A stretch of DNA of 7,387 bases, from assembly GCA_020431545.1 (NCBI GenBank), contig JAGQIB010000345.1, positions 1-7,387 on the forward strand, read 5' to 3'. The notes under the pieces were generated by a model, which worked only from the letters and a program-made list of their open reading frames with translations, made no database searches and was not told the origin of the DNA. A program made the translations under genes and the position numbers. Below are positions 1 to 4,940 of this stretch, in pieces. Source of the stretch: Gemmatimonadota bacterium (lineage in GTDB: Bacteria; ARS69). The stretch's first letter is position 1. Each line of letters begins with the position of its first letter.

Positions 1-338
1 TGCTCCACCGAGACGTACTCGTCCTTGAGACGATTCGCTTCGTCCTGCGCCTGCACGAGCAACCGATTCAGCCGCTGGGTCACGAAGAACTTCCCGGACT
101 CCACCGAGCCGCCGGTCACGCGCGGGCGCGACGCGAGCTCTTCCTCCACGCGCGCGCGCAGAACGGCGACGTCGCCGCCGGCGCGTTCCAGCAGGCGCGG
201 CGCGAGTCCTTCCTCCTGGTCGAGGGTCGCGAGCAACAGGTGCTCGGCGTCCACTTCCTGGTGGCTGCGCCGCAGCGCCTCCGCCTGGGCGGCTTCGAGC
301 GCTTCGCGCGTCTTGCGAGTGAACTTCTCCGTGGTCAT
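1..338 (-). CDS. clpB: ATP-dependent chaperone ClpB (disaggregase), N-terminal part, cut by the left window edge
   Basis: About 112 codons of the N-terminus are present; the rest lies beyond position 1. The protein starts MTTEKFTRKTREALEAAQAE and contains the two imperfect helical repeats of the Clp N domain: HQEVDAEHLLLATL near residues 26-39 and RLNRLLVQAQDEANRLKDEYVSVE near 89-112, the second being where the next EHLLLAL repeat begins. This matches ClpB better than ClpA or ClpC. ClpB is a cytosolic hexameric AAA+ machine that works with DnaK to pull proteins out of aggregates. The N domain helps bind substrate; the ATPase domains are not visible here. The ATG at 338-336 is preceded by a strong Shine-Dalgarno AAGGAGG (351-345) at a spacing of 6. 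It lies 106 bp downstream of the metallopeptidase gene on the same strand, in a cluster with two hsp20 genes, which fits a heat-stress role. Confidence 0.93.
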   Translation of the reverse strand, partial: MTTEKFTRKTREALEAAQAEALRRSHQEVDAEHLLLATLDQEEGLAPRLLERAGGDVAVLRARVEEELASRPRVTGGSVESGKFFVTQRLNRLLVQAQDEANRLKDEYVSVE

Positions 339-353
339 CTCTTGCCTCCTTCT

Positions 354-376
354 CCCGCTTCCGTCCCGGAAGGGGG
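354..376 (-). other. Hairpin in the clpB leader, next to the Shine-Dalgarno
   Basis: The arms CTTCCG (358-363) and CGGAAG (367-372) are perfectly complementary around a 3-nt loop. After one G/G mismatch, three more C-G pairs (354-356 with 374-376) extend the stem. In the clpB mRNA this stem ends three bases upstream of the Shine-Dalgarno (351-345). It could affect access of ribosomes or mRNA stability. There is no T run, so it is not an intrinsic terminator. The structure is seen in the sequence; any regulatory role is a guess. Confidence 0.35.
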
Positions 377-392
377 CGTGCCCGTCCGTCTA

Positions 393-407
393 CGGCGCCT
401 CGCGCCG
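393..407 (-). other. Short GC hairpin between the metallopeptidase gene and clpB
   Basis: CGGCGC (393-398) pairs with GCGCCG (402-407) around a 3-nt loop, 38 bases after the stop codon of the metallopeptidase gene in the direction of transcription. No U tract follows on the minus strand. It may be a weak Rho-independent element or a 3' stability hairpin, or chance structure in GC-rich DNA. Confidence 0.25.
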
Positions 408-444
408 CATGCGGGGTCTTACGTGTTCGAGGGTCCGGCCCGCT

Positions 445-1137
445 CTAGTCGCGGCGGCCGAGAAGTCCCAGACGCAACGCGAAGTAGAGGAGCTGGACGA
501 GGGCCGTCACCGTCGCGGCGACGTAGGTCATCGCGGCCGCGTCGAGCACCGCGCTCACGCCCTTCGACTCCTCGTTCGAGTGGAGGATCCCGAGCGTCTT
601 GAGCTGCGCCTTCGCGCGGTTCGACGCGTCGAACTCCACCGGCAGCGTGATCAGCTGGAACACGACCATCGCCGAGAACGCGATCACGCCGAGCAGCGCG
701 AGATTCTGCATCTGCAGCAGCATCCCGCCGAAGATCATCGGCCACGCGAGCCAGGAGCCGATCTGCGCCACGGGAACGATCGCGTTGCGCAGGGCGAGCG
801 GCGCGTAGCCGTTCGCGTGCTGCAGCGCGTGACCGGCCTCGTGGCAGGCGATCCCCATCGCCGCGACCGAGTTGCTCTGGTACACGCCCGGCGACAGGCG
901 GAGTCGCTTCGCGCGCGGATCGTAGTGGTCGCTGAGGAAGCCCTGCACCGGCTCGATCTTCACGTCGGTGATGCCCGCCGCCGAGAGCATGCGCTGCGCG
1001 GCCTCCGCGCCGCTCATGCGCGACGATCCGGCCACCTGGCTCCACTTGCCGAACGCGCTCTTGACCCGCATCTGCGCCCACAGCGCGAGCAGCATCGTGG
1101 GACCGACGAGGATCAAGTACAGCGGATCGAAGAACAT
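445..1137 (-). CDS. YugP-type zinc metallopeptidase (Zn_peptidase_2 family), integral membrane
   Basis: The 230-residue product has the length and layout of the YugP/Zn_peptidase_2 family of membrane neutral zinc metallopeptidases. A first membrane segment (about residues 3-22) is followed by a soluble region with the family signature GFLSDHYDP (66-74). The catalytic motif is HEAGH (99-103), inside GIACHEAGHALQHA; His99 and His103 are the expected zinc ligands and Glu100 the catalytic base. Further hydrophobic segments lie near 117-140, 143-166 and 201-225. VEFDAS (167-172) is conserved in the family, and its Glu168 is a likely third ligand. The substrate of this family is not established; membrane protein quality control is plausible. 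The ATG at 1137 has the Shine-Dalgarno AGGAGG (1148-1143) at a spacing of 5. It lies 183 bp downstream of the second hsp20 gene and upstream of clpB, all on one strand. Family assignment is strong; the stress role is inferred from context. Confidence 0.9.
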   Translation of the reverse strand: MFFDPLYLILVGPTMLLALWAQMRVKSAFGKWSQVAGSSRMSGAEAAQRMLSAAGITDVKIEPVQGFLSDHYDPRAKRLRLSPGVYQSNSVAAMGIACHEAGHALQHANGYAPLALRNAIVPVAQIGSWLAWPMIFGGMLLQMQNLALLGVIAFSAMVVFQLITLPVEFDASNRAKAQLKTLGILHSNEESKGVSAVLDAAAMTYVAATVTALVQLLYFALRLGLLGRRD

Positions 1138-1212
1138 CGAAGCCTCCTGGCCTTCGGCCGCGCGGATTTCGCGGGCGGGGTCGCGGGCCGCGTTTCGGCT
1201 CGCGGGTTTCGC

Positions 1213-1237
1213 AGTCTACCCGGGAACCCCGGGGTTC
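1213..1237 (-). promoter_or_regulatory. Possible weak promoter/operator upstream of the metallopeptidase gene
   Basis: The 183-bp gap between the second hsp20 gene and the metallopeptidase gene contains a perfect 14-bp palindrome, GAACCCCGGGGTTC (1224-1237). Reading the minus strand, it is followed at once by TAGACT (1218-1213), a 4-of-6 match to a -10 box. No recognisable -35 is present. The palindrome would lie between -35 and -10, a usual operator position. In DNA this rich in G and C, such palindromes also arise by chance. Confidence 0.2.
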
Positions 1238-1320
1238 GGGGACGGTTCCTCACCGGGCCCCGGGACGGCGACGCCCGGAGCCGAATCCGACTCCGGCCGC
1301 CGCGCCCCTCCCGGCTCCGA

Positions 1321-1698
1321 TCAGACGATCTCGATCTTGCGCGGCTGGGCCGCCACCGTCTTGGGCAGGTGCAACGTGAGCAACCCGTGCGCGAGCTCGG
1401 CGCGGATGCCTTCGCGATTCACCTTCTTGCCGAGTCGGAACGTGCGCTCGAAGTTCCCGACCCCGTAGCCCCGGAGGCGCACCGTCCCTTCCAGGGGACG
1501 CGGCTCCACCGTCGCGCGGACCGTCAGCGCGTCTTCCTTCAGATCGAGGTCGACGTTCTCCTTCTTCACTCCGGGCAGTTCCACCTCGATGCGGTAGGCA
1601 CCCTCGAGCTCGATCACGTCGGCCGCGGGGCGATACGTCGCTTCGGTGTGCTCCAGGTTCTCGGTGCGCTCGGGCGCGCAGGTCACACAGGTCGTCAC
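1321..1698 (-). CDS. Small heat-shock protein (Hsp20/alpha-crystallin), second of a tandem pair
   Basis: The 125-residue product is a compact small Hsp: a short N-terminal arm, an alpha-crystallin domain from about residue 22 to 114, and a C-terminal tail. Visible family features are the strand YRIEVELPGVKKENVDLDL (35-53), the consensus HGLLTLHLPK (104-113) and the tail motif I-E-I (122-124), which in this family docks into a neighbouring dimer. Small Hsps are ATP-independent holdases that keep unfolding proteins refoldable by DnaK and ClpB. The start is GTG at 1698, chosen because of the Shine-Dalgarno AAGGAG (1711-1706) at a spacing of 7. The arm begins MTTCVTC, giving a CxxC pair (Cys4, Cys7) not typical of the family. 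It lies 73 bp after the first hsp20 gene and is clearly divergent from it, so this is not a recent duplication. Confidence 0.92.
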   Translation of the reverse strand: MTTCVTCAPERTENLEHTEATYRPAADVIELEGAYRIEVELPGVKKENVDLDLKEDALTVRATVEPRPLEGTVRLRGYGVGNFERTFRLGKKVNREGIRAELAHGLLTLHLPKTVAAQPRKIEIV

Positions 1699-1728
1699 CG
1701 TCTTTCTCCTTCTCTGGTTTCTCGAGTG

Positions 1729-1762
1729 CGCGGCGCCGGGGCCGGATGCGCCCGGCGCCGCG
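1729..1762 (-). other. Strong intercistronic hairpin between the two hsp20 genes
   Basis: A perfect 12-bp inverted repeat, CGCGGCGCCGGG (1729-1740) and CCCGGCGCCGCG (1751-1762), encloses a 10-nt loop. In the transcript it begins 9 nt after the stop codon of the first hsp20 gene and ends 17 nt before the Shine-Dalgarno of the second. No U run follows, so it is not a standard intrinsic terminator. Partial attenuation or protection of the upstream message from 3' exonucleases would both fit, and either would make the first protein more abundant than the second. Confidence 0.5.
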
Positions 1763-1771
1763 GCAAGCTTG

Positions 1772-2215
1772 CTAGCCCTGGACTTCGATCTTGCGCGGCA
1801 GCGCGGCCGCGGCCTTCGGCAGCCTCACGCGGAGCACGCCGTGGTCGAGCTTCGCCTCGACCTTCGAGTCGTCCAGATCCACCGGGAAGCGAAGCACGCG
1901 CGAGAACTCGCCGACGTACCGCTCGCGGTGATAGACCTTCGCGTTCTCCTCCGTCTTCTCCTCGCGGCGACCCGAGATCCGCAGCTCGTTGCCGAGCACG
2001 GTGATCTCGATGTCCTTCTCCTGGAAGCCCGCCAGCTCCGCCTCGACGTGGTAGGCGTGATCGTCTTCCCACGCGTTCACGGCCGGGTACTTCGAGGTGC
2101 CGGACCAGGCGGCCGGCGCCCACGTCGGGAAGTCCTCGAAGACGTCCCGGAACAGACGATCGATGTCCAGGCTGCTGCTCCGCGGCACGAGGCCGGCATC
2201 ACGACGAACCAACAT
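1772..2215 (-). CDS. Small heat-shock protein (Hsp20/alpha-crystallin), first of a tandem pair
   Basis: The 147-residue product has the classic bacterial class A small-Hsp layout. The N-terminal arm includes DIDRLFRDVFEDF (17-29), a helix seen in many bacterial Hsp20 proteins. The alpha-crystallin domain runs from about 43 to 135, with AYHVEAELAGFQEKDIEITV (54-73), GEFSRVLRFPVD (102-113) and the consensus LDHGVLRVRLPK (123-134). The tail carries I-E-V (143-145), the I-x-I/V motif for oligomer assembly. It is a cytosolic holdase that stabilises unfolding proteins for later recovery by DnaK/ClpB. The ATG at 2215 has a strong Shine-Dalgarno, AAGGAGGG (2230-2223), at a spacing of 7. Another ATG seven bases upstream (2222-2220) is out of frame. 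The gene heads the leftward cluster hsp20-hsp20-metallopeptidase-clpB and is preceded by a sigma-54-like promoter and a leader hairpin. Confidence 0.95.
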   Translation of the reverse strand: MLVRRDAGLVPRSSSLDIDRLFRDVFEDFPTWAPAAWSGTSKYPAVNAWEDDHAYHVEAELAGFQEKDIEITVLGNELRISGRREEKTEENAKVYHRERYVGEFSRVLRFPVDLDDSKVEAKLDHGVLRVRLPKAAAALPRKIEVQG

Positions 2216-2240
2216 GTCTCATCCCTCCTTCGAGATAGCC

Positions 2241-2261
2241 CGGGTCGGGGGGGCCGACCCG
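2241..2261 (-). other. GC-rich leader hairpin of the first hsp20 mRNA
   Basis: CGGGTCGG (2241-2248) and CCGACCCG (2254-2261) form a perfect 8-bp stem with a 5-base loop, which is all C in the transcript. It lies 10 nt upstream of the Shine-Dalgarno and, if the sigma-54 start is right, close to the 5' end of the mRNA. A 5'-terminal stem of this kind can stabilise a message. Between this stem and the ATG, UCUC (in GCUAUCUCG) can pair weakly with GAGA just before the start, placing the Shine-Dalgarno in a loop. Confidence 0.4.
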
Positions 2262-2279
2262 CGGTGATGCCGCTTCTCA

Positions 2280-2296
2280 AAGCAGGGTGCGTGCCA
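2280..2296 (-). promoter_or_regulatory. Putative sigma-54 (RpoN) promoter of the hsp20 cluster
   Basis: Read on the minus strand, 2297-2281 is CTGGCACGCACCCTGCT. Compared with the sigma-54 consensus YTGGCACG-N4-TTGCW, every defined position matches except the first T of the -12 element, which is C. The invariant GG and GC dinucleotides are ten bases apart, as required. Transcription would start near 2270, giving a leader of about 55 nt before the hsp20 ATG at 2215. I found no convincing sigma-32 (CTTGAA/CCCCAT), CIRCE or sigma-70 promoter in this direction. E. coli ibpB, also a small-Hsp gene, has been reported to have a sigma-54 promoter in addition to a sigma-32 one. The match is visible; function is inferred. 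Confidence 0.5.
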
Positions 2297-2370
2297 GCGT
2301 CGAGCCGGCACCTCGAACTCACGCCGATTCAATCACTTGCGGGATTCGACGAAGGCCGCGCAGCGACGGG

Positions 2371-2384
2371 GGCCTCGCGAGGCC
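2371..2384. promoter_or_regulatory. 14-bp perfect palindrome in the divergent intergenic region
   Basis: GGCCTCGCGAGGCC is fully self-complementary. It lies about 100-114 bp upstream of the predicted sigma-54 transcription start of hsp20 and about 125 bp upstream of the TATAAT of the metalloprotease gene. That is a normal distance for a sigma-54 enhancer-binding protein site, but a single half-symmetric site in GC-rich DNA can be chance. Confidence 0.3.
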
Positions 2385-2426
2385 TGTCAATCTGGCGCAA
2401 TCCACCGCCATGCGCGACACACGTCG

Positions 2427-2439
2427 TGCCATTGTGGCA
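2427..2439. promoter_or_regulatory. Short inverted repeat TGCCA-N3-TGGCA in the divergent intergenic region
   Basis: The arms TGCCA (2427-2431) and TGGCA (2435-2439) flank TTG. The repeat lies about 157-169 bp upstream of the predicted hsp20 start and about 70 bp upstream of the metalloprotease -10 box. It could be a binding site for a dimeric regulator of either gene. The arms are short, so support is weak. Confidence 0.22.
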
Positions 2440-2507
2440 GATTTGGCCGTCCTCGAACGAAATCGCGCGGATCGGTCGCCCGCAATCCGCCGTTCGCCCC
2501 GATCCGG

Positions 2508-2513
2508 TATAAT
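2508..2513 (+). promoter_or_regulatory. TATAAT -10 box of the metalloprotease gene
   Basis: A perfect TATAAT stands in otherwise GC-rich DNA, 57 bp upstream of the ATG at 2571, giving a predicted start near 2520 and a leader of about 50 nt. No good -35 element is found at 16-18 bp spacing (ATCCGC at 2485-2490), so the promoter may be weak or need an activator. The rest of the 355-bp gap (2216-2570) contains no gene that I can support, only the regulatory candidates listed separately. Confidence 0.55.
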
Positions 2514-2570
2514 CCCGGAATCCCGTCGCCACCCTGATTTCGAACCCCCGCATCCGGGAGCTCCCCGAAC

Positions 2571-4847
2571 ATGGAATTGTTGCAGATTCTCGCCCGGCGG
2601 CTTCGTCCGGCGAGCACCTCGCTCGCCGTCCTCCTTCTCGTCCCCACGCTGGCCGGCGCCGCGCCGACGTTCCGGGAGATCGCCGCCACGGGATCCGTGT
2701 CGGACCGGTATCCCGAGTCGACCCGCTTCTTCTCGCTCTCTCTCGAGGACATGCGGCAGATCCTCGCCGACGCTCCGTACGAGAATCTCGCGAATCCCCC
2801 CGCGGGACTCGTGGTCGCGCTCCCGCTCCCGGGCGGCAGCTCCCAGGACTTCGAGATCTGGGAGACCTCGGTGATGCATCCCGAACTCGCGGCCCGCTAT
2901 CCGGAGATCAAGACCTACACCGGTCGCGGCATCGACGACCGGACGGCGACCGTGCGCCTGGACGCCACCCCGCTCGGCTTCCACGCCATGGTGCTCCGCG
3001 CCGGCCCGAGCGTGTTCATCGATCCGGTGAACGACGACGTCTCGTTCTACGCGAGCCACTACAAGCGCAGCGCCGCCATGGCCGACGTGGACGGTGAGCC
3101 GTTCGAATGCCATTTCGTGACGGACGAGGCGATGGAGACCGAGATCAACCGCCTCGTGGAAGAGCGCGCCGCGAATCCCACGCCGCGCGGAACGGGCCAG
3201 GAGCTCCGCACCTACCGCCTCGCCCTCGCGTGCACGGGCGAGTACGCCGCCCGGTTCGGCGGCACCGTCCCCGGCGCCCTGGCGGCGATGAACATCTCCG
3301 TGAATCGCGTGACCGGCGTGTACGAGCGCGACGTGTCGGTCCGCATGGAGCTGATCCCGAACAACGACCAGATCGTGTACACGAACGGCGCCACCGATCC
3401 GTACACGAACAACAACGGCGGCGCGATGCTGTCCCAGAACCAGTCCACGCTGGATTCCGTGATCGGGGCCGCGAACTACGACATCGGCCACGTGTTCAGC
3501 ACCGGCGGCGGCGGCATCGCGCAGCTCGGAGTGCCGTGCCGCAACGGTTCGAAGGCCCGCGGCGTGACCGGGCTCAACAACCCGCAGGGCGACACGTTCG
3601 ACATCGACTACGTGGCGCACGAGATGGGTCATCAGTTCGGCGCGACGCACACGTTCAACAGCGTGACCGGCAGCTGCGGGGGCGGCAATCGCACCGGTTC
3701 CACCGCCTACGAGCCGGGCTCGGGCGTCACGATCATGGGCTACGCGGGAATCTGCGGGGCCGACGACATCGCGAGCCACAGCATCGACGAGTTCCACGGC
3801 GGCAGCCTGAACCAGATCGTGGCCTACACGCAGTCGAGCTTCGGCAACAACTGCCCGGTGATCACGGCCACGAGCAACACGCCGCCGGTGGTGACCGCGG
3901 GCAACGTCGGCTTCACGATTCCGGTGTCCACGCCGTTCATCCTGGACGGACTCGCCGTCGACGCGGAGGGCGACTCCCTCTCCTACAACTGGGAGGAGAT
4001 GGACCTCGGCCCCGCCGGCTCGCCGAACAGCCCGTCCGGCAACGCGCCTATCTTCCGCAACTTCTCGTCCAAGGATCGGACCTTCCGGACCTTCCCGCGC
4101 AACGTGGACATCCGCGACGGCGTGGGCATCATCGGCGAGCTCCTGCCGACGTATACACGCAACCTGACCTTCCGCCTGACCGTGCGGGACAACGTCGGCG
4201 GCGTGGGCTTCGACCAGACGTCGGTGGCGGTGTCCAGCCTCGCCGGGCCGTTCGAGGTCACGTCGGTCGACGCCACTCCGTGGTCCGCGGGACAGACGAA
4301 GCTCATCACCTGGGACGTGGCCGGTACCGACCTGGCTCCGATCAACTGCCCCACGGTGGACATCCTCCTGTCCGAGAACGACGGTCAAGACTTCACGACC
4401 GTGCTCCTCGCCGGCACCCCGAACGACGGCAGCGAGATGATCGTGGTGCCGAACGTCTCGACCCTGGAGGCCCGCGTCCAGATCGAAGCCTCGAACAACA
4501 TCTTCTTCAACATGAACGACACGGCGTTCGAGATCATGGGCGGCGGCACCGGCGTGGACGTGGCCGCCGTCGACGATCTGCGGCTCCGCGTGCAGCCGAA
4601 CCCGTTCGTGGGTCGGACGTCGGTGAGCTTCTCGATGCATCAGGCCGGCGACGTGAAGGTCGCCGTGTACGATGCGGCGGGACGTCTCGTGACCACGCTG
4701 CTCGACGGTCGCCGCGATGTCGGCGCGCACGTCCTGCAGTGGAACGGTCGCGACGCGGCCGGCACGGCGGCGGCGGCCGGTGTGTACTTCGTGCGGCTCA
4801 CGACGGCCGAGGGCGTACAGACGACGCGGACGTTGCTGCTCAAGTAG
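2571..4847 (+). CDS. Secreted reprolysin-like zinc metalloprotease with C-terminal FlgD-Ig/type A sorting domain
   Basis: The 758-residue precursor has a signal peptide (basic RRLRP near 9-13, hydrophobic TSLAVLLLVPTLAG, likely cleavage after AGA at about residue 30). A propeptide runs to about 210; Cys180 in GEPFECHF could act as a cysteine switch. The catalytic domain (about 213-430) carries HEMGHQFGATH (350-360), the HExxHxxGxxH zinc site with His350, His354, His360 and base Glu351, followed by the Met-turn IMGYAG (388-393, Met389). This is the metzincin class, closest to the bacterial Reprolysin_4-type family. Two beta-sandwich modules follow (about 437-556 and 557-656). The last 85 residues, with PNPF (676-679), YDAAGRLV (700-707) and WNGRDAAGTAAAAGVYFVRL (724-743), form a FlgD-Ig / T9SS type A-like C-terminal domain. 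It is probably exported and surface-bound or released to degrade extracellular protein. The ATG is preceded by GGGAG at a spacing of 10. It is monocistronic, with its own -10 box and terminator. Confidence 0.92.
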   Translation: MELLQILARRLRPASTSLAVLLLVPTLAGAAPTFREIAATGSVSDRYPESTRFFSLSLEDMRQILADAPYENLANPPAGLVVALPLPGGSSQDFEIWETSVMHPELAARYPEIKTYTGRGIDDRTATVRLDATPLGFHAMVLRAGPSVFIDPVNDDVSFYASHYKRSAAMADVDGEPFECHFVTDEAMETEINRLVEERAANPTPRGTGQELRTYRLALACTGEYAARFGGTVPGALAAMNISVNRVTGVYERDVSVRMELIPNNDQIVYTNGATDPYTNNNGGAMLSQNQSTLDSVIGAANYDIGHVFSTGGGGIAQLGVPCRNGSKARGVTGLNNPQGDTFDIDYVAHEMGHQFGATHTFNSVTGSCGGGNRTGSTAYEPGSGVTIMGYAGICGADDIASHSIDEFHGGSLNQIVAYTQSSFGNNCPVITATSNTPPVVTAGNVGFTIPVSTPFILDGLAVDAEGDSLSYNWEEMDLGPAGSPNSPSGNAPIFRNFSSKDRTFRTFPRNVDIRDGVGIIGELLPTYTRNLTFRLTVRDNVGGVGFDQTSVAVSSLAGPFEVTSVDATPWSAGQTKLITWDVAGTDLAPINCPTVDILLSENDGQDFTTVLLAGTPNDGSEMIVVPNVSTLEARVQIEASNNIFFNMNDTAFEIMGGGTGVDVAAVDDLRLRVQPNPFVGRTSVSFSMHQAGDVKVAVYDAAGRLVTTLLDGRRDVGAHVLQWNGRDAAGTAAAAGVYFVRLTTAEGVQTTRTLLLK

Positions 4848-4863
4848 CTTCCGACTCGACGGA

Positions 4864-4905
4864 AAAGCGAAGGGGCGTCGCGCACTCCGCGCGACGCCCC
4901 GTTTT
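4864..4905. terminator. Bidirectional intrinsic terminator
   Basis: A perfect 12-bp stem, GGGGCGTCGCGC (4872-4883) with GCGCGACGCCCC (4889-4900), has a 5-nt loop. On the plus strand it is followed by GTTTTCG, and it begins 24 bp after the metalloprotease stop. On the minus strand it is followed by TTCGCTTTT (from AAAAGCGAA, 4863-4871) and lies about 40 bp after the murA stop. It therefore serves both convergent transcription units. Confidence 0.85.
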
Positions 4906-4940
4906 CGTCGGGTCCTTTGCTCGAGCGGCTTGGGCGGCGC

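Noticed and set aside
339..444. Sigma-32-type promoter for clpB
   Set aside because: CTCGAA followed nine bases later by CCCCGCAT resembles the two boxes, but the spacing is several bases too short and both boxes are imperfect.
25..2004. 659-codon plus-strand open frame across the chaperone cluster
   Set aside because: It runs antisense to four recognisable genes, is very rich in arginine and serine, and shows no family motif.
2216..2570. CIRCE or other standard heat-shock operator
   Set aside because: No TTAGCACTC-N9-GAGTGCTAA-like inverted repeat is present in the region.
2319..4730. 803-codon open frame antisense to the metalloprotease gene
   Set aside because: Its translation is rich in H, R, V and A with no domain signature, as expected from the complement of GC-biased codons. 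The plus strand has a full set of protease motifs, a signal peptide and a terminator.
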